Shown here: one piece after another, positions 37,792 through 46,372 of the stretch
Layout of the letters: every line of letters starts with the position of its first letter
Numbering within the stretch: position 1 is the first letter of the stretch
NCBI GenBank assembly: GCA_016719755.1
Contig: JADJYM010000001.1
Span: 62,001-126,000, forward strand
Length of the DNA stretch: 64,000 bases
Direction of reading: 5' to 3'
Origin: Novosphingobium sp.
Lineage (GTDB): Bacteria; Pseudomonadota; Alphaproteobacteria; Sphingomonadales; Sphingomonadaceae
The notes under the pieces: generated by a model
What the model was told of the DNA's origin: nothing
The model's input: only the letters and a program-made list of their open reading frames with translations
Database searches by the model: none
Made by a program: the position numbers and the translations under genes

Positions 37792-39147
37792 TCAGACCCC
37801 CGCGCCCAGCCGGGCGAGATGCAGGGCCCGGGCCGCGCTGGACCGCAGCAGGGCGCGGTGCTCCACTGCCAGCCGTTCGGGCGTCAGCGCGGCGCTATCG
37901 ATCGGAATGGCGAAATCGCGACCGACCTCGTTGCGCGGTGCAAAGACATGGCCCGCGCGCAGCAGCCCCCAGGCCTTGACCAGGTAGAGGCCGAAGCGAT
38001 CGGGCGCGAGATCGGGATAGAGCAGGTCCGGATCGCCAATGGGCAGCGGTTCGTGCCGCACCGTTGCCGCGCCGAAATGGCTCGCCAGCGCGTCGATCAC
38101 GGCCTGCCAGCTCGCCCAGCCGCGCGGGGCTTCGCCCGGCCACGGATCGGACAGGCCGTGGCCAGGCAGATCGATCCGGATGCCGCCATCGCCAACCAGT
38201 TCGCCCGCGCGGCCAGGGCCGTGGATCGCCAGCACATCGCCGTCGCCCTGCCAGTGGATCAGCCCGTCGAACCCACCTGCGCGGATGTGAACAAAGCCTG
38301 CCCCGTCATCCTCGGCCGCCGTGAAGCCGGGCGCGGGGTAGCGGGCGAGAAAATCGCGGGATTCGGCGTAGTGATCTTCGGGGGTGGGCTGTTCGCGCAG
38401 TTCCCAGCCGGTCGGCAGGGGATCGAACCGCTCGGCATGGGCGGTCATCGGATCGCCGGTGTAGGACGAGACCAGCGCCGGGGGCACCGCAGTGCCGGCT
38501 GGGGGAATATCATACTCGCCGGCAAAGGCGGCGCGGTAGCCAAACCGATAGGCATCGCCCGAATCGAGCAGGTCCATCACCATCGCGTGGATCTGATCCA
38601 GCCGGGCATGGGGGTTGGGCAGGCGGCGGGCCTGCTCCGGCTTGAACCACGGGAAATACCACGACTGTTCCAGAAAGCGGTTCCAGGCCCAGACCAGATG
38701 CTCGCCAAAGGGCTGGGGGCGGAACGGGAGCAGGTATTCCTCGCCCACATCGCCCGCTTCCTCGGGGCGGAAGCGCGGATAGCCGCCCACCGCCAGCGCC
38801 GTGAAGCGCCGCGGATGGCGGCGCAGCGCGTTCATCAGGAAGATCCCGCCGGAATGAAAGCCATAGGCGGCAATGCCGTTGAATCCCGCCGCATCGGCGA
38901 AGGCGATGATCGCATCGCCAAAGTCGTCGGTGCCCGGTTTGGCAAGCGGCAGGGGATCGGACTGTCCGAAGCCCGGAGAGTCTGGCGCGTAGCAGGTGAA
39001 CTGGCGGCCCCAGTCGCGCATCAGATCAAGATACTCCGCGGACGAACGCGGGCTTTGATGGATCAGCAGCACCGGCGGGCCGTTGCCACACTTGCGATAG
39101 TGGACGCGGCGACCTTCGACGGTGAGGAAATGACGGGTAATGCGCAT
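37792..39147 (-). CDS. Alpha/beta-fold hydrolase
   Basis: 451 residues from the ATG at 39145-39147. It is long for the family because a second segment (about 265-450) follows a typical alpha/beta hydrolase core. Core motifs are VLLIHQSPRSSAEYLD (oxyanion loop), APDSPGFGQSDPL, and YGFHSGGIFLMNALRRHP, a nucleophile elbow with Ser in the GFHSGG variant. The second half has another GHGLSDPWPGEAP-like loop. First gene of a seven-gene minus-strand operon, it may hydrolyse the ester, lactone or amide that feeds the isomerase and lyase. The start is only 18 bases from the divergent amidohydrolase start. Confidence 0.8.
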   Translation of the reverse strand: MRITRHFLTVEGRRVHYRKCGNGPPVLLIHQSPRSSAEYLDLMRDWGRQFTCYAPDSPGFGQSDPLPLAKPGTDDFGDAIIAFADAAGFNGIAAYGFHSGGIFLMNALRRHPRRFTALAVGGYPRFRPEEAGDVGEEYLLPFRPQPFGEHLVWAWNRFLEQSWYFPWFKPEQARRLPNPHARLDQIHAMVMDLLDSGDAYRFGYRAAFAGEYDIPPAGTAVPPALVSSYTGDPMTAHAERFDPLPTGWELREQPTPEDHYAESRDFLARYPAPGFTAAEDDGAGFVHIRAGGFDGLIHWQGDGDVLAIHGPGRAGELVGDGGIRIDLPGHGLSDPWPGEAPRGWASWQAVIDALASHFGAATVRHEPLPIGDPDLLYPDLAPDRFGLYLVKAWGLLRAGHVFAPRNEVGRDFAIPIDSAALTPERLAVEHRALLRSSAARALHLARLGAGV

Positions 39148-39165
39148 GATGCGGAAAGGACTGGC

Positions 39166-39846
39166 ATGACGGTGCTCGGCACGAAAATGGTCTCTGACGG
39201 AAAGACCGCCAGGCAGATATTCGAAGCGGTGATGGCCAACCCGGCGCGGCGCAAGTTCGGCTTCGGCAGCAAGCTGGCCATCGTCAACGTCGATTTCCAG
39301 CGCGCCTATACCGATATTGCGGCCTTCCCCACCGCCTATGAAACCGATCCCCGGCAGATCGAACACGTCAACACCATCAGCCGTCTGGCGCGCGAACGCG
39401 CCATGCCGGTGATCTGGACCCGGGTGGCCTACAAGGCGGACGGCGGCGATGCCGGGGTCTGGGGCACGCGCACCGACACGCCGGATTCACTTCAGAACAT
39501 CAAGTATGACAGCGAGCGCCACCAGTATGATCCCCGGGTGGAAATCGGCGCGGACGATCTGCAATATACCAAGCGGATGCCCAGCGCCTTCTTCGAAACG
39601 CAGCTGGCCAGCTATCTGGTCTGGCACAAGGTCGATACGGTGGTGGTGACCGGCGGCAGCACCAGCGGCTGCGTGCGGGCGACGGCGGTCGACGCGTTGA
39701 GCCACGGCTACCGCACCATCGTTCCGATCGAGTGCTGCGCCGACAAGCATGAATCCTATCACTTTTCCAACCTGACCGACCTTCAGCTGAAATATGCCGA
39801 TGTGGAGCCGGTCCAGGCGGTGATCGACTGGCTGGAGGCGCGCTGA
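39166..39846 (+). CDS. Isochorismatase-fold amidohydrolase (N-carbamoylsarcosine amidase-like)
   Basis: 226 residues from the ATG at 39166, which follows GGAAAGGA. The cysteine-hydrolase fold shows Asp in LAIVNVDFQRAYTD, a Lys in LQYTKRMPSAFFET, and the nucleophile Cys with the cis-peptide in VVTGGSTSGCVRATAVDALS. This pattern is close to N-carbamoylsarcosine and maleamate amidases. It releases ammonia from an amide. It overlaps the next deacetylase-fold gene by one base (TGATG) and faces the alpha/beta hydrolase. It is a candidate for a half-amide or maleamate amidohydrolase, but substrate specificity is not visible. Confidence 0.88.
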   Translation: MTVLGTKMVSDGKTARQIFEAVMANPARRKFGFGSKLAIVNVDFQRAYTDIAAFPTAYETDPRQIEHVNTISRLARERAMPVIWTRVAYKADGGDAGVWGTRTDTPDSLQNIKYDSERHQYDPRVEIGADDLQYTKRMPSAFFETQLASYLVWHKVDTVVVTGGSTSGCVRATAVDALSHGYRTIVPIECCADKHESYHFSNLTDLQLKYADVEPVQAVIDWLEAR

Positions 39847-40724
39847 TGCGGGAAGGAGCGGGCGATCCCGGGCTCTACGATTTCCAGCCCTATCGCGGGC
39901 GGGGCAAGATTACCTGGCCGGGCGGCAAGACCGTGGCGGTGTGGGTTGCGCCCAATCTGGAGTATTACGAGATCGATCCGCCCGCGCATCCCCGGCGCAA
40001 GGCCTGGGCCAGGCCCCATCCCGATGTGGTCGGCTATGCCCACCGCGATCATTCCAACCGCGTGTCGCACTGGCGCATGGCCGAGGTGATGAGCAAGCAC
40101 GGCTTTCCGGGATCGGTCAGCCTGTCGGTCGCGCTGTGCCAGCACCACCCGGAAGTGGTTGCCGATGGCGCGGCGCGCGGCTGGGAATTCTTCAGTCACG
40201 GCATTTATAATACGCGCTATGCTTATGAAATGTCGGAAGAACAGGAACGCGAAATCATCGCGGATTCAATCCGCACCGTGCGCGAGGCGACCGGGCAGAC
40301 GATCCGTGGCTGGCTCGCCCCGGCACTGACCCATACGCCGCGCACGCTCGATCTGATCGCGGAAATGGGGCTGGATTACACTTGCGACCTGTATCACGAC
40401 GACCAGCCGCAGTGGGTGAAGGTGCGGCAGGGCAGCCTCGTTTCGATCCCCTACAGCCTTGAGGTCAACGATCACTACGGCTTCTTCGTCTACAACATGA
40501 GCCCGCGCGAATACGCCGATACGCTGATCCGGCAGTTCGAGCGGCTGGCGGCCGAGGGTGAGCAATCGGGAACGGTGATGTGCATCCCGCTGCACGCCTA
40601 CCTGATCGGTCAGCCGCACCGCATCGGTCCGTTCGAGGAGGCGCTGCGCCATATCGCCGCCGATGGCCGCGCGTGGATCGCGCGGGCCGGCGAAATCGTC
40701 GATGCCTGGAAAGGACAGCAGTGA
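39846..40724 (+). CDS. Polysaccharide-deacetylase-fold hydrolase (allantoinase/imidase-like), copy 1
   Basis: 292 residues from the ATG at 39846. NodB-type fold with VAVWVAPNLEYYEI, RVSHWRMAEVMSKHGFPGSV, WEFFSHGIYNTRYAYEMSEE and GQTIRGWLAPALTHTPRTLD. These segments match the PuuE (non-standard allantoinase) subgroup rather than chitin deacetylases. Its length agrees with the bacterial cyclic imide hydrolase of about 293 residues, which is the same subgroup as I recall it. Expected action is hydrolysis of a cyclic amide or imide. It overlaps the next gene by one base (TGATG) and forms a three-gene unit with the isochorismatase-fold enzyme. Confidence 0.85.
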   Translation: MREGAGDPGLYDFQPYRGRGKITWPGGKTVAVWVAPNLEYYEIDPPAHPRRKAWARPHPDVVGYAHRDHSNRVSHWRMAEVMSKHGFPGSVSLSVALCQHHPEVVADGAARGWEFFSHGIYNTRYAYEMSEEQEREIIADSIRTVREATGQTIRGWLAPALTHTPRTLDLIAEMGLDYTCDLYHDDQPQWVKVRQGSLVSIPYSLEVNDHYGFFVYNMSPREYADTLIRQFERLAAEGEQSGTVMCIPLHAYLIGQPHRIGPFEEALRHIAADGRAWIARAGEIVDAWKGQQ

Positions 40725-41644
40725 TGGCGCTCGATCCGGCCTATCTTGAGTACCCGCGCCGCCGCCACGGCTACGATCACGATCTCTATCCCTGGTCGGC
40801 GCTGCACCAGCGCCCGCCGGTGGCCTGGCCGGGCGGCAAGGGCGTGGCGGTGTGGCTGTGCGTCAGCCTGGAATGGTTCCCGATTCTGCCGCAGGACGCA
40901 CCCTTTCGCGCGCCGGGGCACATGCAGACCGCCTATCCCGACTATCGCCACTACACCGCGCGCGAATACGGGACGCGGATCGGGATGTACCGCCTGCTCG
41001 ATGCCTGCGCGAAGGCCGGGGTGCGGATGAGCGTGGCGACCAACGGCGCGATTGCCGAGCGCTATCCGCAGCTGGTGCGCGAGATTGTGGAGGCCGGGCA
41101 CGAGATCATCGCCCATTCGACCGACATGAACGGCACCATTGCCAGCGGTCTGCCGATCGAGGAGGAGCGCGCGTTGATCGCCGCCTCGCTCGATGCGCTT
41201 CAGGCCGTCACCGGCACACGGCCCGCAGGCTGGCTGTCAATCGCCCGCTCGCAAAGCTGGAATACCGTGAACCTGCTTGAAGAAGCGGGGTTAAGCTATT
41301 GCTGTGACTGGGTGAATGACGAACTTCCCTGGCGCTTTGCCAATGGCCTGATCAACCTGCCGCTCAATCACGAGCTGTCCGACCGGCAGGTCATCACCGT
41401 CCAGCAACAGTCGGTCGACAGCTATGCCCGGCAGATCGAGGACGCCTGCGACTGGCTGGCAGGCGAGGCGCGCAGCCATGGCGGGCGGATGCTGCCGATC
41501 CACCTGACGCCCTATATCTCCGCGCTGCCCTATCGGATCGACGCGATTGACGCGCTGCTCGCCCGGCTGGCGGCGCGCCAGGACACGTGGTTTGCCACCG
41601 GGGGAGAGATCGCCGCGTGCTGGGCCGGGCAGGTCAGCGCCTGA
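40724..41644 (+). CDS. Polysaccharide-deacetylase-fold hydrolase, copy 2
   Basis: 306 residues, clearly related to the preceding gene but diverged: VAVWLCVSLEWFPIL, YGTRIGMYRLLDACAKAGVR, GHEIIAHSTDMNGTI and GTRPAGWLSIARSQSWNTVN. Two tandem copies in one operon suggest either a heteromeric enzyme or successive steps. As for copy 1, the PuuE/imidase subgroup is the best fit; metal ligands of true deacetylases (DD...HxxxH) are partly replaced, as is normal in this subgroup. The stop overlaps the convergent gene by 11 bases. Confidence 0.82.
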   Translation: MALDPAYLEYPRRRHGYDHDLYPWSALHQRPPVAWPGGKGVAVWLCVSLEWFPILPQDAPFRAPGHMQTAYPDYRHYTAREYGTRIGMYRLLDACAKAGVRMSVATNGAIAERYPQLVREIVEAGHEIIAHSTDMNGTIASGLPIEEERALIAASLDALQAVTGTRPAGWLSIARSQSWNTVNLLEEAGLSYCCDWVNDELPWRFANGLINLPLNHELSDRQVITVQQQSVDSYARQIEDACDWLAGEARSHGGRMLPIHLTPYISALPYRIDAIDALLARLAARQDTWFATGGEIAACWAGQVSA

Positions 41645-42347
41645 GCTCGACCAGTTCGTACCAGGTCAGCATGTAGCCGCCGACCCCGCCCTTGAGGAAG
41701 ATCGCGTCCTCGTCGTCGGTGACCCACAGCTCGTAGGGCGGGTGGGCGCCGTCCATCCCGCTGGTGCCGTCGTCCTCGAACTGGAACTTGCGCGCGGCGA
41801 AGGTTCCGGCGGCGACGGTAACCTCTTCCTTGCCTAGGTAGCGGGCGTCGATCCGGACCTGCGCGATCATCGGCGCGGTGGCGCCGCGATGGTCGGGCGA
41901 GGGGACATAGCAGTTGAGCTTGCGCTTTTCGTTCACTTCCCAGTGCTTGCTGCCCAGCATGTAGCCGTCCGCGACAATCGGGTGGGTGCCGAACCCGTCA
42001 AGCGGCAACTGCGCCGCGACCTGCTGGCTGAGCCGCCCGATCGAGGGGCCATAGCTTTCGCACTCGATCGTGTGCCCGTCAAAGCGCAGCCAGCCCGATC
42101 CCATGAAGGCATCGCCCACGGTCAGGCGCACGTGCAGGTCCATCGGCTGGCCGTGCTCGTCCAGTGAATAGATGATGTCGCGCATCACCGCCGGATCGGG
42201 CTCCTCGATCTCGCAATGCGCGCGCAGGGTTACCTTGCCGTCGGAATGGCGGGTGAACATGAAGGTTTCAAACCCCCGCACCTCGCCTTCCCGCCCGGGC
42301 TTGCGCGAGGTGTAAACTAACCGCCCTTCGATCAATCTGTGCTTCAT
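41634..42347 (-). CDS. Conserved hypothetical protein (DUF3108-like fold)
   Basis: 237 residues without signal peptide. Beta-rich pattern: LIEGRLVYTSRKPGREGEVR, ETFMFTRHSDGKVTLRAHCE, VRIDARYLGKEEVTVAAGTF and AARKFQFED...ELWVTDDEDAIFLKGG resemble DUF3108-like lipocalin-type barrels that monitor or carry small ligands. No catalytic site is evident. It is convergent with deacetylase copy 2 and lies 99 bases from the divergent membrane protein. Function is unknown; location suggests a role in the catabolic cluster. Confidence 0.6.
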   Translation of the reverse strand: MKHRLIEGRLVYTSRKPGREGEVRGFETFMFTRHSDGKVTLRAHCEIEEPDPAVMRDIIYSLDEHGQPMDLHVRLTVGDAFMGSGWLRFDGHTIECESYGPSIGRLSQQVAAQLPLDGFGTHPIVADGYMLGSKHWEVNEKRKLNCYVPSPDHRGATAPMIAQVRIDARYLGKEEVTVAAGTFAARKFQFEDDGTSGMDGAHPPYELWVTDDEDAIFLKGGVGGYMLTWYELVELRR

Positions 42348-42446
42348 GTGCCACTCCTGTCGGCATTGTTCATACGACAGGGCCCTGACTTGCCAAGCCG
42401 CTGGGGCGGCAAGCGTCTACTGTGCGGATAAGCGGGGAGACCACCG

Positions 42447-43130
42447 ATGCACTTTGCCGAACTCGATGTGCTGCGCTGGGTACACATCATATGCATGGTC
42501 TACTGGCTGGGCGGCGAATGGGGCGTGTTCCAGACCAGCTACAACATCGTCAACCTCAACCTCAGCCTCGAAGAGCGGCGCCGCCATCTGGAAACGGCCT
42601 ACCGGATCGACATCCTGGCGCGCACCGGCATTGTCCTGCTGCTCCCGCTGGGGCTGCACATGGGCAAGATCTATGGCTTCGTTCCCAGCCTGGAAGGCAA
42701 CGGCGTGGTCTGGATGTGGGCCTTCTTCATCGCCTGGCTCGCGCTGACCTGGACCGCGTTCCTGCGCCGCGAATCCGACCTTGGCATCAAGGTGACCAAG
42801 TTCGAGGAAATGGCGCGCTATCCGCTGATCGTGGCCATCGTCGTGGTGGCGATCATGGCCTTCCAGGGCAGCGGCCCGATCCAGACGCCCGAAGGCACCT
42901 GGTGGTATCCGACCAAGATGATCCTTTATGCCTGGGCGCTGGTGATCGGCCTGTTCCTGCGGCTGGTGATGCGCCGCTGGACCACCCGCTTCCGCAAGCT
43001 CGCCATGGGTCCGGACGCGGCGGAAGAAGCCGCGCTGCAGCGCGAGATCGTCCAGGCGCGGGTTGCCGCCTACATCTACTGGATCACCATTTCGGGGATC
43101 TGCTTCCTGGGCGCGACCAAGCCGTTCTGA
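42447..43130 (+). CDS. Membrane protein, urate-oxidase N-terminal/DUF2269-like
   Basis: 227 residues, about five membrane segments. The N-terminus LDVLRWVHIICMVYWLGGEW carries a conserved RWxHI motif, and a second motif near residue 65 (LARTGIVLLLPLGLHMG) is typical of membrane proteins related to the urate oxidase N-terminal and DUF2269 families, which probably bind heme. Such proteins are often electron-transfer partners for oxidoreductases. The ATG at 42447 is used; no better start is seen. A bidirectional terminator follows. The heme proposal is family-level inference. Confidence 0.68.
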   Translation: MHFAELDVLRWVHIICMVYWLGGEWGVFQTSYNIVNLNLSLEERRRHLETAYRIDILARTGIVLLLPLGLHMGKIYGFVPSLEGNGVVWMWAFFIAWLALTWTAFLRRESDLGIKVTKFEEMARYPLIVAIVVVAIMAFQGSGPIQTPEGTWWYPTKMILYAWALVIGLFLRLVMRRWTTRFRKLAMGPDAAEEAALQREIVQARVAAYIYWITISGICFLGATKPF

Positions 43131-43152
43131 TCGCGCCGCGAGCGGGCACAGA

Positions 43153-43192
43153 AAAGGGCGGGCCGGAGCAATCCGGTCCGCCCTTTTTCTGT
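43153..43192. terminator. Bidirectional intrinsic terminator
   Basis: AGGGCGGGCCGGA-GCAA-TCCGGTCCGCCCT forms a 13-bp stem (one mismatch/wobble) with a GCAA tetraloop. TTTTTCTG follows on the plus strand, and AAAA before the stem gives a T-run on the minus strand. It separates the membrane protein gene from the convergent operon that ends at 43211. Confidence 0.88.
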
Positions 43193-43210
43193 TTGCCGTT
43201 CTCCGCCCCG

Positions 43211-43567
43211 TCAGTGGGTCAGTTCGTCAACCACCTCGTCGATGGTCGGCTCGGGATTGGCGGTCGCTTCGAGTTCGTGCTGGAGCGGCCGCATGATCCG
43301 GGCAAGGTATTCGCGGATGATGCGGTTGCGCTCCTTGCCGGTTTCCAGATCGGGGGCATAGCCCTCGATGTCGGCGCGGCTGATCGTGCCCTTGGCCTCC
43401 AGCAGCCGCTCCACCGTGTCGAGCCGTTCGCGCACCACCGATACCTCGGCGACCAGCGCCATCAGCATCGACAGCATCCGTTCCTCGTTGGTGTTGCCCA
43501 GGAAGTCCGGACGGCGGCCCTTGGGCTTCGCGCCCGAACGGCTGATCCAGTCGATTGCGTCGGTCAT
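43211..43567 (-). CDS. Small hypothetical protein, coiled-coil
   Basis: 118 residues from the ATG at 43565-43567. Composition and pattern (EERMLSMLMALVAEVSVVRE, DTVERLLEAKGTISRADIEG, ERNRIIREYLARIM) suggest a helical, possibly dimeric protein without membrane segments. The methyltransferase ATG-to-stop overlap (four bases) indicates translational coupling with the gene upstream. No family is recognised with confidence; it may be a partner subunit of the methyltransferase. Confidence 0.6.
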   Translation of the reverse strand: MTDAIDWISRSGAKPKGRRPDFLGNTNEERMLSMLMALVAEVSVVRERLDTVERLLEAKGTISRADIEGYAPDLETGKERNRIIREYLARIMRPLQHELEATANPEPTIDEVVDELTH

Positions 43568-44775
43568 GCGGCGGCTCCTTCGGGTTTCCACGCGCCATAG
43601 GCGTTCCAGATCGCGGCGCGGCCATAGTCTTCCTGATCGCCCGAGGGGGCGGGCGGGAAGATCGTTTCGTCGACCACCGCCTTGACCCCCACGGTGAACT
43701 GGCTGTCGCGGGGCAGCCCGGCGCTGGCCATGACATCGGCCATGTCGAGCCCGTGCATCGCCGACCAGAACGGCTCGTTGTTGTTGTAGGCGTCCCAGTC
43801 GCGCATGAACTGTTCGAACAGCGGCATGGCATCGGTGTATTCGGGCTGCTCGATGTGGAGCATCAGCCCGCCCGGCTTCAGCACGCGGCTGGCTTCCTGG
43901 ATGATGCGGGGCAGGGAACTGGCCGAAAGCTCGTGCAGGAACATCGTGGTCTGTACCCAGTCAAAGCTGGCGTCGGCAAATTCGGACAGGTCCTCGGCAT
44001 CGGCCTGGCGGAAGATGATGTTCTTCACCCCCAGCGACTGGGCGCGGGCATGGCCATAGCGCAGCGCGGGCGCGGCAACGTCGATCGCCACCACTTCGGC
44101 ATCGGGATAGGCCTGGGCCAGCGGCACCGCGTTGTGGCCGATGGTGCAGCCGATATCGAGAATGCGCGTGGGCTTCCAGCCGGGCCGGGCCGATTTCGAC
44201 CAGGCGGCAACCGCCTGCCCGCCGCCATCGTTGAGCGCGCCCAGCGCGCCGCCGGTGGTGGCGAACAGGCCGCTGTCGTAATTGGCCCCGGCCGAAACAT
44301 CGCCTTCGCGTTCCTCGCCGTAATAGGACCCGGGCATGCAGTGGATGTCCACCGCGGTCTGATAGCGCGGCACCTGCACCGACGGATCGAGTTGCAGCGT
44401 GTTGGCCCCGGCGTTGAGCGCGCGGGCGCGGGCGTCCAGCTCGTCAAGCTGGCGCAGCACGGCGGCGCGGCCGTTCTGCTGGCGCATTTCCATCGAATTG
44501 CGCTTCATGGCCGACCAGAAGCGGTGCCAGGTATCCTGGTTCATTGCCGCGCGCACTTCGTGCCGGTCGGCCGGTTCGCGGCCATGCTCGGCCCGGAAGG
44601 CGGGCAGCACCCGCTTTTCATAGGCGAGCTTGTTGCCCGCCCCCAGATCGCCCGCCAGATAGCGGTTGAGGTTGGCCAGAAAGTTGAAGCGCGCCGCTTC
44701 GTCATGCTTGACCTCGGGGAAAAGGTCGTGGCGCGTGACCGCCGTGTAGGGCGGGGGTACGTCGTTCGCACTCAT
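43564..44775 (-). CDS. SAM-dependent methyltransferase
   Basis: 403 residues from the ATG at 44773-44775. A class I methyltransferase domain occupies about 195-330: motif I RILDIGCTIGHNAVPLAQAY, motif II EVVAIDVAAPALRYG, then QADAEDLSEFADASFDWVQT and EASRVLKPGGLMLHIEQPEY. The N-terminal 190 residues (with RFNFLANLNRYLAGDL) have no recognised domain and may bind the acceptor. A longer start at 44838 is less likely. The gene is coupled to a small downstream gene and follows the FAD oxidase, so it might O- or N-methylate a pathway intermediate. Confidence 0.82.
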   Translation of the reverse strand: MSANDVPPPYTAVTRHDLFPEVKHDEAARFNFLANLNRYLAGDLGAGNKLAYEKRVLPAFRAEHGREPADRHEVRAAMNQDTWHRFWSAMKRNSMEMRQQNGRAAVLRQLDELDARARALNAGANTLQLDPSVQVPRYQTAVDIHCMPGSYYGEEREGDVSAGANYDSGLFATTGGALGALNDGGGQAVAAWSKSARPGWKPTRILDIGCTIGHNAVPLAQAYPDAEVVAIDVAAPALRYGHARAQSLGVKNIIFRQADAEDLSEFADASFDWVQTTMFLHELSASSLPRIIQEASRVLKPGGLMLHIEQPEYTDAMPLFEQFMRDWDAYNNNEPFWSAMHGLDMADVMASAGLPRDSQFTVGVKAVVDETIFPPAPSGDQEDYGRAAIWNAYGAWKPEGAAA

Positions 44776-44859
44776 GTCAGTCTTTCCTCTGCTGTGCGGC
44801 CGGACCTTGCGGGACCGGTCGCGCGGGCTTCTCCCCACAGCGGGTTCTTGCTTGTTGTA

Positions 44860-46372
44860 TCACAGTCCCAGCGCGCCGGGATTCATCCGGCCCTGCGGAT
44901 CGAGCCGGGCCTTCAGCGCCTGCAGGGCGCCCCAGGCGGCGGGATCGCTGCGCTGGCGCAGCGGATAGGTCCGGCCGATCTGGAAATGGATGCCCTCGTT
45001 CTCGCCGATCACCGCGATCACTCCGGCACGCAGCTTTTCCACCACGGCGCGCGCCTCGGGATTGGCGGGATAGTCGTTCAGCTTGGCCAGGTGTGCCGGT
45101 TCGATCGATGCGCGGTGCAGGGTGTGCAACTTGTCCGGCCAGTAGAAGCACGGCTCGATCAGGAAGCCGCTGGTCCCCACGGTCAGGAACAGATAGCCCG
45201 CCCCGATCGAGAAGCGCTCCATTTCCTCGGCATGGTCCTCGAACAGCCGGGTGAAACCGGCGATGGTCGATACCGCGCGGGAATGGCGCACGATCCCGTG
45301 GACCGGCAGCCAGCGTTCGCCGTTCGGCCCGGCCATCGAATTGGTCGGCGGGAAGGGGTTGGCGCGCAGGATCTTGGGCACGGTGTTTTCCACCTGGCGG
45401 CCGCGGTTCGCTTTCGACGATGGCCACGATCCGGCGCATATCCTCGTCCGCGGCGGCCTGGATCCGTCCCTCGCTGGTGCAGTGGATCGAGAACTTGGCC
45501 TCGTCGAGGAACGAGCGTCCGGCGGCAACAACCTTGGCCCCTTCCTTCACCGCGCGCCAGAACCCGCCCTGCGACTTCATCATGTTGACCAGCGATTTGG
45601 CATCGGCGGCCAGGCTGTCGCGCCGCATCCGCTGGGCGGTCAGGAACGGGTCGAAGCCGAAGGCCTCGCTGGCCAGGCCCTGGCGCGAGATTTCGCTCAT
45701 CGCCGCGCAGTAATCCTCGGGCGTGTCGAACGCGAAGGAACCATAGGCAAAGGCTTCCGCCTCGCGCATCAGCGGCAGAGTGATGTGCGCCTTGACGCCC
45801 AGCGCCCCGGCATCGGCGCAGAACAGGCCGGTGATATCCGGGCCGAAGCCGCGCAGGAAATGGTTGCCGGTATCGATCACCGATCCATCGGCCAGCACCA
45901 CCTTCATCGCCACCACGCCCTGCATGAAGGTGCCGTGCTGCCCGGCGCCCCAGAAGGTGCCGTTCTGGCTCATACCCCCGCCGACGCTGGCCTTGATGCC
46001 CGAAAGCGTGCCCCACAGCGGGGTGCGCAGGCCCAGCGGCTGAAGCGCCTCGTACAGCTGCTTCCAGCTGCACCCGGCCTCTACCGTCACGGTCATGTCG
46101 GCCTGATTGATGTCCAGCACGCGGTCCATCGCGCTCAGGTCCACCAGAATCGCCTGCGGATCGTCCTGGACATAGCCGCCGGTATAGCTCAGCCCCGCGC
46201 CGCGCGGGACGATGGCCAGGCCATCGCGCGCGGCGGCGGCGATCCCGGCGCTCAGTTCCTCGATCGAAGACGGGCGCAGCACCGCCTGGGGCAGGGCGCC
46301 GCGATTGTGGACGTCGTGGCTCATCGCCTCGCGCAGGGCTTCGTCGCGCAGCAGGGTAACGGGTTGGGTCAT
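44860..46372 (-). pseudogene. FAD-linked oxidase (VAO/GlcD type), frameshifted
   Basis: From the ATG at 46370-46372: LAIVPRGAGLSYTGGYVQDD, LWGTLSGIKASVGGGMSQNG and ITGLFCADAGALGVKAHITL are FAD-domain motifs shared with the truncated gene at 27656-28299. After EDMRRIVAIVESE (about 45407) the frame degenerates. An alternative frame supplies GRQVENTVPKILRANPFPP and the normal C-terminal substrate domain (IHFQIGRTYPLRQRSDP) to the stop at 44860-44862. The shift lies in 45399-45406 (GGCCGCGG). The restored protein would be about 504 residues. It overlaps the MFS stop by four bases. Confidence 0.88.

Noticed and set aside
37498-39165. Long 5' extension of the isochorismatase-fold gene (782 codons)
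   Set aside because: The first 556 residues are antisense to leuC and the hydrolase; the ATG at 39166 with GGAAAGGA starts the recognisable domain.
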